Source: an uncultured Eubacteriales bacterium (GTDB lineage: Bacteria > Bacillota > Clostridia > Oscillospirales > Oscillospiraceae). Taken from it: 13,298 bases of DNA. Both the position numbers and the translations under genes were made by a program. The stretch's first letter is position 1, and each line of letters begins with the position of its first letter. The notes under the pieces are model-generated. The model was given only the letters and a program-made list of their open reading frames with translations. It was not told the DNA's origin and did no database searches. The stretch lies in NCBI GenBank assembly GCA_900549495.1, contig UROL01000041.1:1-13298 (forward strand), given 5' to 3'. Shown piece after piece: positions 6,598 through 13,298 of this stretch.

Positions 6598-7671
6598 ATG
6601 GCACAGCTTCGCTTAGAGCATGTGGATAAAATCTACGACAATAAGGTGCAGGCCGTCTTCGACTTCAATCTGGCTGTGAAGGACGGCGAGCTCATTGTGC
6701 TGGTGGGCCCCTCCGGCTGCGGCAAGTCCACTACCCTGTGGATGATTGCCGGGCTGGAGGATATCTCCTCCGGCCGCCTGTACCTGGACGGCAAGGACAT
6801 CACCCAGACCCCGGCCAAGGACCGGGATATGGCCATGGTGTTCCAGAACTATGCCCTGTACGGCCACATGACCGTGTATGAAAACATGGCCTTCTCCCTG
6901 ACCCTGCGCCGGGAGAATCCCAACGTCATCCATAAGAAGGTTCTGGCGGCGGCGGAAATCCTGGATCTTACCAGCCAGCTGAACAAAAAGCCCAGCCAGC
7001 TCTCCGGCGGCCAGCGGCAGCGGGTGGCCATGGGCCGCTCCATCGTCCGCAACCCCAAGGTGTTTCTGTTCGACGAGCCCCTGTCCAACCTGGATGCCAA
7101 GCTCCGGGGGGCAACCCGGCGGGAAATCCTGCTGCTGCATAAGCGTCTGGGGGCCACCATGCTCTATGTCACCCACGACCAGACCGAGGCATTGACCCTG
7201 GCCGACCGCATTGTGTGCATGTCCATGGGCCATGTGCAGCAGGTGGGCACGCCCCTGGAGCTGTACGATACCCCTGCCAATCTGTTTGTGGCCAGCTTTA
7301 TCGGCCTGCCCCCCATGAACTTCTTCGATGTTCAGGTGGCGGAGGATACCCTGTCCGCCGGGGACTTCTGCGTTCCCCTGACGGCGGAGCAGTCCGCCCT
7401 GCTGGCGGGCTACCGGGGCCGGGAGATTACCCTGGGCGTGCGCCCGGAGGATATCACCGAAGGGGGGCCCCTGGCCATTCGGGTGGTGACCAACGAGAAC
7501 CTGGGAATGAACACCCTGGTTCACGGCCACCTGGGCAAAAGCCGCATTACCGCCAAGCTCCGGGGCTGGAAGAGCTTCCGGGAAAATGACACCGTCAGCG
7601 TATCCTTCCAGAGGATGCACTTTTTCGACAAGGAAACCACCAACGCCATCAGAGAGGAGGCCCGGCAGTGA
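6598..7671 (+). CDS. Sugar ABC importer ATP-binding protein, MsmK/UgpC type
   Basis: A 357-residue cytoplasmic ATPase that would power the importer. Walker A is GPSGCGKST (37-45), the Q-loop Gln is 83, the ABC signature LSGGQ is 135-139, Walker B VFLFDE is 155-160, and the switch His is 193 (YVTHDQTEA). The C-terminal part from about residue 240 is a TOBE-type regulatory domain (GRE ITLGVRPEDI near 274-287), as in UgpC/MsmK/MalK. Total length fits the family. One oddity: the usual ALYPHM after the Q-loop is ALYGHM here (Gly89). Start ATG 6598 follows AAGGAGG (6585-6591). It sits between two pairs of small membrane-protein genes and overlaps the next gene by four bases. Many Firmicutes share one ATPase among several importers, so a dedicated copy inside the operon is informative. 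Confidence 0.95.
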   Translation: MAQLRLEHVDKIYDNKVQAVFDFNLAVKDGELIVLVGPSGCGKSTTLWMIAGLEDISSGRLYLDGKDITQTPAKDRDMAMVFQNYALYGHMTVYENMAFSLTLRRENPNVIHKKVLAAAEILDLTSQLNKKPSQLSGGQRQRVAMGRSIVRNPKVFLFDEPLSNLDAKLRGATRREILLLHKRLGATMLYVTHDQTEALTLADRIVCMSMGHVQQVGTPLELYDTPANLFVASFIGLPPMNFFDVQVAEDTLSAGDFCVPLTAEQSALLAGYRGREITLGVRPEDITEGGPLAIRVVTNENLGMNTLVHGHLGKSRITAKLRGWKSFRENDTVSVSFQRMHFFDKETTNAIREEARQ

Positions 7672-8204
7672 AAAACGAACGACTGCGTAAATGCATTGTC
7701 TCCCTGAAGCGCAAGCCCCAGAGCATTGCCATGGTGGCCCTGGTGGTGTCCTTCCTGGTGTACTCCCTGAACCTGACCAGCATTTCCAATACCACCGCCA
7801 AGATTCAGGGCACGGGCATGGGCTTTGCGGGCTTCTGCACCATGCTATTGTCCATACTGTCCTTTGTGTGCTTTCTGAATGCCTTCCCCTACCGCAAGAA
7901 GGTGAACCTGCCCATGCTGGTGCTGATGTTTGCCATGCTGGGGGCGGTGGTGTTCAGCGACGGCTATTACCTGCGGGGCATCTCCCGGGCGCTGACCCGG
8001 GCCGAGAGCCCCATCCGGGCGGCGGACTTCCCCTATATTGCCAAGGCCCGGCTGACATTGCACTGGCACATTGCCCTTCTGGCCGTTACGGCGGCCCTGG
8101 TGGCCCTGATGCCGGTATACCGCAAGCTGCTGCGCCGCATCAATACCTCGGTAGAGGTGGAGGACAACGGCGCTCTGGCCGCCATTGACATTGCGGAGGA
8201 ATAA
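7668..8204 (+). CDS. Small four-helix membrane protein, unknown function (C)
   Basis: A 178-residue membrane protein of unknown function. It starts with GTG at 7668, overlapping the ATPase stop as GTGA; GAGAGGAGG (7652-7660) is correctly placed for this start. Helices lie near 20-39, 53-72, 82-97 and 131-150, after a basic N-terminus (RLRKCIVSLKRK). FPYRKK (73-78) joins helices 2 and 3, FSDG (96-99) ends helix 3, and HWH (132-134) opens helix 4, before an acidic C-terminal tail. The pattern of YSL in helix 1 (32-34), a basic loop, DG and His parallels the 5520 protein, with a shorter first loop. I read the two as distant paralogues, by eye only. The position right after the ATPase suggests a link to the importer. 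Confidence 0.78.
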   Translation: MKNERLRKCIVSLKRKPQSIAMVALVVSFLVYSLNLTSISNTTAKIQGTGMGFAGFCTMLLSILSFVCFLNAFPYRKKVNLPMLVLMFAMLGAVVFSDGYYLRGISRALTRAESPIRAADFPYIAKARLTLHWHIALLAVTAALVALMPVYRKLLRRINTSVEVEDNGALAAIDIAEE

Positions 8205-8231
8205 CCCCCCAGGCAAAGGAATGAGAGTATT

Positions 8232-8870
8232 ATGGCAAGACCCAGAGACAAGTCCCCGGAGGCACTCCGGGAGCTTTCGGACTACTATAAGCTGAAAACC
8301 CAATGCGTGGAGGATTTGGTAACCGCCAACCAGGAGAATTCTCCGCCGGTTTCCCAGGAGGAGCTGGGGAAATACCGCTCCGTCTCCGGGTTTCATCTAT
8401 CCCGGTGCCTAAAGACGGTGCTGCTGAAGGCCTGGTTTGCCGGGGCGGTGTGCTTCTTCGTGTTCTGGGGCCTGGGAATGTATGTGCCCAATGCCCTGGA
8501 TATGTTCCTGGTCTTCGGCGTCTGCCTGGGTATGGTGACGGATTTGCTGGTCAATAGCATTCTCCGCTTCGCCGCCGTGACCCCCGGGGAGAACGACGGC
8601 TGGATGATGTTCCCCCAGCGGGGTGTCCCCGCCTTTCTGCTGAACATCGGCTACGGCCTGGTGCTGCTGCTGTGCGTGGATGGGCTGTACCAGCTGCTCA
8701 ATACCCTGCTGCTGGCCCTGGGCTGCCGGGGCAATGCCCAGCCCCTGGGGGTGGAGCCCATTCTCTTCGGCCTGTTTTATATGGGCTTTGACCTGCTGTT
8801 TTTGGGCCTGCGGGCCCTGGGGAAGCGCATCTTCTCCCAGGCCATGGAGCGGGCCGGAAAGGAATCATAA
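8232..8870 (+). CDS. Membrane protein with cytoplasmic N-terminal region, unknown function (D)
   Basis: A 212-residue protein I do not recognise. It starts at ATG 8232 with AAAGGA (8215-8220) upstream at slightly long spacing. The first 65 residues are hydrophilic and probably cytoplasmic, with ARPRDKSPEALRELSDYYKLK (2-22) and SPPVSQEELGKYR (37-49). Then come hydrophobic segments near 66-85, 88-110, 132-161 and 174-197. Asp104 and Asn108 lie inside the second segment. A polar loop containing PGENDGWMMFPQRG (118-131) joins segments 2 and 3. The tail is basic. It is the fourth small membrane protein around the ATPase gene, and its stop is one base from the GH28 start, so it belongs to the same transcript. 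It might be a scaffold or regulator of the importer; nothing in the sequence proves this. Confidence 0.78.
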   Translation: MARPRDKSPEALRELSDYYKLKTQCVEDLVTANQENSPPVSQEELGKYRSVSGFHLSRCLKTVLLKAWFAGAVCFFVFWGLGMYVPNALDMFLVFGVCLGMVTDLLVNSILRFAAVTPGENDGWMMFPQRGVPAFLLNIGYGLVLLLCVDGLYQLLNTLLLALGCRGNAQPLGVEPILFGLFYMGFDLLFLGLRALGKRIFSQAMERAGKES

Positions 8871-8871
8871 A

Positions 8872-10407
8872 ATGAAACTCCTGTTTGTCAGCCCTGTGTC
8901 CGCCTGCTTTGAGCTGGAAAATCAGAGCCCCTATTATGCCCCGGAGCCCTATTCGGTTTTCCTGGATGGGAAGCTCCAATTCCAGCGGGACACCAATGTG
9001 TTCTCCCTGTTCCACCTGCGCCCCAATACGGCCTACTGCGTCCGGGCGGGGGAACAGGAGCTGCACTTTACCACCAAGGCCGTTACCGCTGCCGTCAGTG
9101 TCCGGGACTTCGGTGCAGCGGGGGACGGCGTGCAGGACGATACGGCGGCAATTCAGACCGCCATCCTCTGCCTGCCGGAGGGAGGCTTGCTCCATTTCCC
9201 GGAGGGCACCTATCGGACGGCTCCCCTGACCCTGAAAAGCCACATCACCCTGTCCATGGGCCAGGGGGCGGTGCTGCTGGGGGAGACGGACCGGGCCCGC
9301 TACCCGGTGGTTCCCGGCCGGATTCAGGACATCTTCACCGGGGAAGACCGGCTCTTCGGCACCTTCGAGGGGAACGCCATGGCCATGTACCAGGCGCTGC
9401 TGTTTGCCGAACATGCCCGGGATATCACCATCGCCGGCTGCGGCACCGTGGACGGCAACGCCCAGAACAGCGACTTCTGGCGGGTATTCCGGGAGCTGCC
9501 GGTGGCCCGGCCGCGGCTTCTGTTCTTCCACGAGTGCCAGGATATCTGCATCCATGGCATCACGGTTCAGAATTCCGCCTCCTGGCAGATTCACCCCTTC
9601 TTCTCCCGGGACATCGGCCTGTATGACCTGCAAATCAACGCCCCAAAGGTCAGCCCCAATACCGATGCCATTGACCCGGAGTCCTGCGACAATGTGGAAA
9701 TTGTGGGCTGCCGCTTTAGCGTGGGGGACGACTGCATTGCCATCAAGTCCGGAAAAATCGATTTGGGCCGCACCTACCGGCGCAGTGCCAACCACCATAC
9801 CATCCGCAACTGCCTGATGGCCAACGGCCACGGGGCTGTGACCCTGGGCAGCGAAATCGGGGCGGGGGTGGATAACCTCTCCGTGTCCCAGTGCTGGTTC
9901 CGGGGCACCGACCGGGGCCTGCGTATCAAAACCAGACGGGGCCGGGGCAAGGACTGCAATCTGGACAATATCCTCTTTGAAAACATCCGTATGGAAAATG
10001 TCCTTACGCCGGTGGCCATGAACATGTGGTATAACTGCTGCGACCCGGATCGGTTCAGCGAATATGTGTGGAGCCGGGAGGCCCTGCCGGTGGACGAGCG
10101 TACCCCCCATCTGGGCCGGTTTACCTTCCGCAATCTGACCTGCACCGGGGTTCAGGTGGCCGCCTGCTACATCGACGGCCTGCCGGAAATGCCCATTGAC
10201 CAGGTGAATTTTGAAAGCTGCTCCTTCACCTTTGCGCCTGACGCCAAGCCCGGCAAGCCCATTATGAAGAATTTCGCCCAGGAGGAATGCCGCCTGGGGC
10301 TGTATCTGGACAATGTCCGGCACATCCGCCTCCGGGGGGTGACCCTGGAGGGCCAGCAGGGGGAGCCGGTGGCAGCCAGCCACTACGAAACCCTGGAGAC
10401 AGACTGA
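8872..10407 (+). CDS. GH28 polygalacturonase-type glycoside hydrolase, cytoplasmic
   Basis: A 511-residue enzyme of glycoside hydrolase family 28, which cleaves alpha-galacturonic acid linkages in pectin oligomers by inversion. All family motifs are present: NTDAID (263-268), GDDCIAIKSG (285-294) with the catalytic Asp pair 286/287, GHG (319-321) and RIK (351-353). Residues 1-75 look like a small beta-rich, fibronectin-III-like module. They are followed by the pectate-lyase-superfamily entry motif VRDFGAAGDGVQDDTAAIQ and parallel beta-helix turns. There is no signal peptide (MKLLFVSPVSACFELENQ), so it should work in the cytoplasm on imported oligosaccharides, probably as an exo-acting enzyme. 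ATG 8872 is one base after the previous stop; its AAAGGA (8858-8863) lies in the upstream gene. The exact substrate, homogalacturonan or rhamnogalacturonan, is not settled by sequence. Confidence 0.93.
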   Translation: MKLLFVSPVSACFELENQSPYYAPEPYSVFLDGKLQFQRDTNVFSLFHLRPNTAYCVRAGEQELHFTTKAVTAAVSVRDFGAAGDGVQDDTAAIQTAILCLPEGGLLHFPEGTYRTAPLTLKSHITLSMGQGAVLLGETDRARYPVVPGRIQDIFTGEDRLFGTFEGNAMAMYQALLFAEHARDITIAGCGTVDGNAQNSDFWRVFRELPVARPRLLFFHECQDICIHGITVQNSASWQIHPFFSRDIGLYDLQINAPKVSPNTDAIDPESCDNVEIVGCRFSVGDDCIAIKSGKIDLGRTYRRSANHHTIRNCLMANGHGAVTLGSEIGAGVDNLSVSQCWFRGTDRGLRIKTRRGRGKDCNLDNILFENIRMENVLTPVAMNMWYNCCDPDRFSEYVWSREALPVDERTPHLGRFTFRNLTCTGVQVAACYIDGLPEMPIDQVNFESCSFTFAPDAKPGKPIMKNFAQEECRLGLYLDNVRHIRLRGVTLEGQQGEPVAASHYETLETD

Positions 10408-10417
10408 GAGGCAGCCT

Positions 10418-11542
10418 ATGTACGAAGAAATCGACAGCTACCTGCACCGGCTGATTGCCCAGTCCGGCCCGGATTACACCGCCTGGAATGTGGAGCGCAT
10501 CCGCCAAGGCAAAAGCGCCAACTGGAATTATATCGATGGGTGCATGATGACTGCCCTGCTGGCCATGGCGGAGATAACCGGCAAGGAAGAATACTTTTCC
10601 TTTGTGGAGGGCTTCCTCTCCTCCTTCGTGGGGGAGGACGGCACCATCCGCACCTATGACCCGACAAAATACAATCTGGACGATATCAACGAGGGCCGGG
10701 TGCTGCTGCCATTATACCGGGCCACCGGCAAGGAAAAGTACCTTCTGGCCGCCGGGCATCTCATGGAGCAGCTGGCCCACCAGCCCAGAACCCAGGAGGG
10801 GAACTTCTGGCATAAGCGAATCTACCCCAACCAGGTTTGGCTGGACGGCATCTATATGGCCCAGGTCTTCTACGCCCAGTACCAGAAGCAGACCGGGGGC
10901 AGCTGCCGGGACATCCTGGAGCAGCTGGCAACCGTCCGCAAGAGAATGTTCAGCCCGGAAAAGCAGCTGTATTACCACGGCTACGATGCCCAGAGGCGGG
11001 CCTTCTGGGCCGACCCCATTACCGGCTGCTCAGCCAGCTTCTGGCTGCGGAGCATCGGCTGGTTCAGCGTGGCGCTGGCAGACCTGCTGGAAATCCTCCC
11101 GGAGCCGGAGGCCCGGCCTGTGGCGGAAATGTTCCGGGAGCTGATGGCGGGCATCGCCGGATACCAGGAGCCGGAAACCGGCATGTACTACCAGGTGCCC
11201 GACCAGGGCAGCCGCCCCGGGAACTACCTGGAAACCAGCGGCAGCTCCATGGTGGCCTACGCCATGCTCAAGGGGGCCCGGCTGGGCTTCCTGCCAAAAG
11301 AATATGCCGCCAAAGGCGCAAAGACCTTTGACGGCATTGTAAGGACAAAGCTGCATTTTGACGGCGAAAGCCTGAATCTGGAGGGCATCTGCCTGGTGGC
11401 GGGGCTGGGGCCGGAGGACAATCGCCGCCGCAACGGCACCTTCGAATATTATATCTCCGAGCCGGTGGTGAGCAACGATGCCAAGGGGGTGGCCCCCTTC
11501 CTGCTGTGCTATACGGAAATCAAGCGGCTCACTCCAGCTTGA
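10418..11542 (+). CDS. GH105 unsaturated (rhamno)galacturonyl hydrolase
   Basis: A 374-residue cytoplasmic enzyme that removes the 4,5-unsaturated galacturonic acid left by pectin lyases from the end of oligosaccharides. The (alpha/alpha)6-barrel family is clear from WNYIDGCMM (36-44), DDINEGRVLLPLY, VWLDGIYMAQVF around Asp143, and FWLRSIGWF (208-216). Asp88 and Asp143 keep the numbering I recall for Bacillus subtilis YteR. His187, Trp209, Arg211 and Trp215 sit two residues before YteR's His189, Trp211, Arg213 and Trp217. Active-site residues are thus intact and the length matches (YteR is about 373). There is no signal peptide. ATG 10418 is 10 bp after the GH28 stop. Its last 14 bases overlap the end of the oppositely oriented regulator gene. 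YteR (rhamnogalacturonan) or YesR-like preference cannot be told apart by eye. Confidence 0.94.
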   Translation: MYEEIDSYLHRLIAQSGPDYTAWNVERIRQGKSANWNYIDGCMMTALLAMAEITGKEEYFSFVEGFLSSFVGEDGTIRTYDPTKYNLDDINEGRVLLPLYRATGKEKYLLAAGHLMEQLAHQPRTQEGNFWHKRIYPNQVWLDGIYMAQVFYAQYQKQTGGSCRDILEQLATVRKRMFSPEKQLYYHGYDAQRRAFWADPITGCSASFWLRSIGWFSVALADLLEILPEPEARPVAEMFRELMAGIAGYQEPETGMYYQVPDQGSRPGNYLETSGSSMVAYAMLKGARLGFLPKEYAAKGAKTFDGIVRTKLHFDGESLNLEGICLVAGLGPEDNRRRNGTFEYYISEPVVSNDAKGVAPFLLCYTEIKRLTPA

Positions 11543-12320
11543 TTTTCACACTGGTCTCGTCGGGGCCCTGGTCAGCGCTATGGAGCTGACTTTCCAGATA
11601 GTAGCTGGGGGCCACCCCGAATTTCTTTTTGAACATCCGGGAGAAATATAGGGGCTCCCGGAAGCCGCATTGCTGGGAAATCTCCGCAATGTTGCACCCA
11701 TCGGTAAAGCCATAGGCCAGGGTGTCGGCGGCGGTTTGCAGCCGCTTGTCCGTCAGGTACTTGTGGGGGGTGACCCCCAGCTCCTTCTTGAACAGCTTAC
11801 GCAGATAGTCGTAGCTGAAGGGGAAGGATTGCAGGTACTTGTCCAGCTCGTAGTTGCAGTCCGGGTAGTTCTGGATGATGTTGTTCTCAATTTCCTCCAC
11901 CACCGGGCTCAGGGGCTGGGTCTTGTGATAGCACATCAGGTAGCAGTAAATCAAATCCCCATAGGGGGACATGAGCAGCCGCCGCCGGTGGGTGTCGCCG
12001 TTGAAGTGGAAGTAAATCGCCTGAAAGGTCTGGAGCAAAAACTGATTGCTGTCGTCCTGGACAATGGTAGGGGACTTGAAGGGCAGGGACGTGTCCGTCA
12101 TGTTCATGTGGATATTGGTAAAGCCGTCCCGGCTGGAATTCCCATGGGGCACATAGGGGGGCAGAATCACCACATCCCCCTTCTTATAGGGCAAATCCCC
12201 ATGGTCAAAGTGGAAGGTTCCGCTGCCGTCGGTGCAGTAAACCAGCTCCCAGCTGCTGTGGGCATGGCGGCTGACCGTCAGGGTGAGAAGATGCTTCCCA
12301 ACATAAATGATGTTATTCAT
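11529..12320 (-). CDS. AraC-family transcriptional regulator with cupin sensor domain
   Basis: A 263-residue DNA-binding regulator. The N-terminal half is a cupin-type sensor: [20 protein letters not shown] (19-38) followed by [15 protein letters not shown]. The C-terminal 100 residues hold the two helix-turn-helix units of the AraC/XylS fold: [31 protein letters not shown], then the signature [34 protein letters not shown] 12320 is preceded by GAGGTG at 7 bases; an in-frame GTG at 12335 is less likely because it would bury this site. It is transcribed towards the operon and overlaps the GH105 gene tail to tail. Similar regulators in sugar operons usually activate when bound to the sugar or an intermediate, so control of the 708 operon and the pectinesterase is a fair inference. 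Confidence 0.94.
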   Translation of the reverse strand: MNNIIYVGKHLLTLTVSRHAHSSWELVYCTDGSGTFHFDHGDLPYKKGDVVILPPYVPHGNSSRDGFTNIHMNMTDTSLPFKSPTIVQDDSNQFLLQTFQAIYFHFNGDTHRRRLLMSPYGDLIYCYLMCYHKTQPLSPVVEEIENNIIQNYPDCNYELDKYLQSFPFSYDYLRKLFKKELGVTPHKYLTDKRLQTAADTLAYGFTDGCNIAEISQQCGFREPLYFSRMFKKKFGVAPSYYLESQLHSADQGPDETSVKIKLE

Positions 12321-12348
12321 AGTGTGGCACCTCACTCGCTTTTTTACA

Positions 12349-12377
12349 ATTATAACAAAATCCAGCGTATTTGTCCA
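12349..12377 (-). promoter_or_regulatory. Near-consensus sigma-A promoter of the AraC-family regulator
   Basis: Read on the minus strand: -35 TGGACA (12377-12372, 5 of 6), exactly 17 bp spacer, then -10 TATAAT (12354-12349, 6 of 6). Transcription would start near 12342, giving a leader of about 20 nt containing the GAGGTG ribosome binding site. The regulator is probably made constitutively. Confidence 0.82.
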
Positions 12378-12407
12378 TGACAGATTTGTGAATCCTTCGC
12401 CCCGCCT

Positions 12408-12444
12408 TTTTGGGGGCCGGAAAAATCACCCAACGCCCCCAAAA
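12408..12444. repeat. Inverted repeat with 10-bp perfect arms
   Basis: TTTTGGGGGC (12408-12417) and GCCCCCAAAA (12435-12444) are perfect inverted repeats around a 17-bp spacer, between the regulator promoter and the second ATPase gene. On either strand the T-run precedes the stem, so it is not an intrinsic terminator. It could be a protein site or an RNA fold in a leader. No function is assigned. Confidence 0.5.
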
Positions 12445-12489
12445 CCGGGCAAACTACAGACCACTTCACACACTACCGGTTTCCACCAT

Positions 12490-12531
12490 GTATCGATACC
12501 GGGCGGGTTAGGGCACCAACGTATCGGTACC
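12490..12531. promoter_or_regulatory. Pair of palindromic operator-like sites upstream of second ATPase gene
   Basis: GTATCGATACC (12490-12500) contains the perfect 10-bp palindrome GTATCGATAC. A one-base variant, GTATCGGTACC, lies at 12521-12531. Start-to-start distance is 31 bp, about three helical turns, so both face the same side of the DNA. A palindrome centred on CG is typical of LacI-family operators. The second copy is 33 bp from the ATPase ATG. No gene for a LacI-type protein is in the window, and no clear -10 box is visible nearby. Confidence 0.45.
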
Positions 12532-12564
12532 ATCTCAAAGCGTAACCAGAAAAGGAGGAAGCGT

Positions 12565-13298
12565 ATGGCCTACTTGAGCTTGCAGAACGTAAATAAGATA
12601 TACCCCAACGGCTTCCATGCCGTCCACGATTTCAACCTGGAAATTGAAAAGGGAGAATTCATCGTGTTTGTGGGCTCCTCCGGCTGCGGCAAATCCACCA
12701 CACTGCGGATGATTGCCGGACTGGAGGAAATCAGCAAGGGCGAATTCCTTATCGACGGCCAGCGGGCCAACGAGCTTAGCCCCCGGCAGCGGGGCATCGC
12801 CATGGTGTTCCAGAGCTACGCCCTGTACCCCCATATGTCCGTGTACGATAATCTGGCCTTCGGCCTGACCTTGCAGGGGGTGGACGAGGACGTTATCGAC
12901 GAAAAGGTGCACCGCACCGCCGCCGTCCTGGGCCTGACGGACTACCTGGACCGGATGCCCCGGGCCCTCTCCGGCGGCCAGCGGCAGCGGGTGGCCGTGG
13001 GCCGGGCCATCATCCGCAAGGTGGGGGTGTTCCTCATGGACGAGCCCCTGTCCAACCTGGATGCCAAGCAGCGGGTGACCATGCGCTCTGAGATTACCCA
13101 AATCCACCGGGAGACCGGCGCCACCACCATCTACGTCACCCACGACCAAACCGAGGCCATGACCATGGCCGACCGCATCGTGGTGATGAAGGAGGGCCGC
13201 ATCCAGCAGGTGGGCACCCCCCATGAGCTGTACTTCCACCCGGCCAACGTCTTTGTGGCGGGCTTCATCGGGGAGCCGCCCATGAACTTCGTCCGGGG
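12565..13298 (+). CDS. Second sugar ABC importer ATP-binding protein, MsmK/UgpC type, cut by window end
   Basis: The first 244 residues of another importer ATPase. Walker A is GSSGCGKST (37-45), the post-Q-loop sequence is the usual [10 protein letters not shown], signature LSGGQ is 135-139, Walker B VFLMDE is 155-160 and switch His is 193. The C-terminal TOBE domain lies beyond the window. Motif positions coincide residue for residue with the ATPase at 6598, though the sequences differ widely, so they are paralogues and not a recent copy. ATG 12565 follows AAGGAGG (12552-12558). It is divergent from the regulator gene and has its own operator-like sites. It may serve a second transporter encoded downstream or act as a shared ATPase. 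Confidence 0.94.
   Translation, partial: MAYLSLQNVNKIYPNGFHAVHDFNLEIEKGEFIVFVGSSGCGKSTTLRMIAGLEEISKGEFLIDGQRANELSPRQRGIAMVFQSYALYPHMSVYDNLAFGLTLQGVDEDVIDEKVHRTAAVLGLTDYLDRMPRALSGGQRQRVAVGRAIIRKVGVFLMDEPLSNLDAKQRVTMRSEITQIHRETGATTIYVTHDQTEAMTMADRIVVMKEGRIQQVGTPHELYFHPANVFVAGFIGEPPMNFVR

Noticed and set aside
8698..10383. 561-codon minus-strand frame opposite the GH28 gene
   Set aside because: Antisense shadow; the plus strand has all GH28 motifs. The same reasoning applies to minus-strand frames at 1235-2377, 6613-7620 and 12535-13239 opposite the permease and ATPase genes.
12408..12444. Possible intrinsic terminator between regulator and second ATPase
   Set aside because: The stem is there, but no T-run follows it on either strand, and it lies upstream of both flanking genes, where a terminator is not expected.
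1..13298. CRISPR arrays, tRNA or rRNA genes, insertion sequences, prophage genes
   Set aside because: No spaced repeat series, no cloverleaf or rRNA sequence recognised, and no transposase or integrase motif in any supported gene.

Overview
The window reads as the end of an assembled contig from a fairly GC-rich Gram-positive anaerobe, most likely a gut-type Clostridia (Oscillospiraceae/Faecalibacterium-like). This placement is inferred from strong AGGAGG-type ribosome binding sites, GC-rich coding DNA with AT-rich promoter gaps, CUT1/LplB-YtcP-type sugar ABC importer genes and an AraC-type regulator; no rRNA or tRNA marker is present. The first 43 bases are not biological: they match an Illumina Nextera adaptor with an i7 index, so the contig effectively starts at base 44.

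Layout: (1) 44..521, minus strand: the first 159 codons of a pectinesterase without a signal peptide, cut off by the contig end. (2) 522..707: a divergent promoter region. (3) 708..11542, plus strand: eleven tightly packed genes that look like one operon of about 10.8 kb. In order they are a six-helix membrane protein, two LplB/LplC-type permeases, a large secreted solute-binding protein, two small four-helix membrane proteins, a MsmK/UgpC-type ATPase, two more small membrane proteins, a GH28 polygalacturonase-type enzyme and a GH105 unsaturated (rhamno)galacturonyl hydrolase. (4) 11529..12320, minus strand: an AraC-family regulator whose end overlaps the end of the GH105 gene by 14 bp. (5) 12321..12564: a regulatory gap with a near-consensus promoter for the regulator, an inverted repeat and a pair of operator-like palindromes. 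(6) 12565 to the end: the 5' part of a second MsmK/UgpC-type ATPase, perhaps the start of another transporter operon.

How it works together (inference): the binding protein, two permeases and ATPase import a pectin-derived oligosaccharide. The three carbohydrate enzymes lack export signals, so demethylation (pectinesterase), galacturonide hydrolysis (GH28) and removal of the unsaturated end sugar (GH105) would happen in the cytoplasm. That fits a cross-feeder that takes up fragments released by others, possibly still methyl-esterified. The AraC regulator probably senses the substrate or an intermediate.

The least explained part, and the best candidate for an undescribed system, is the set of five small polytopic membrane proteins inside the importer operon. 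Four of them bracket the ATPase gene (5520..6586 and 7668..8870), and two of those look like distant paralogues. They may be accessory subunits of the importer.
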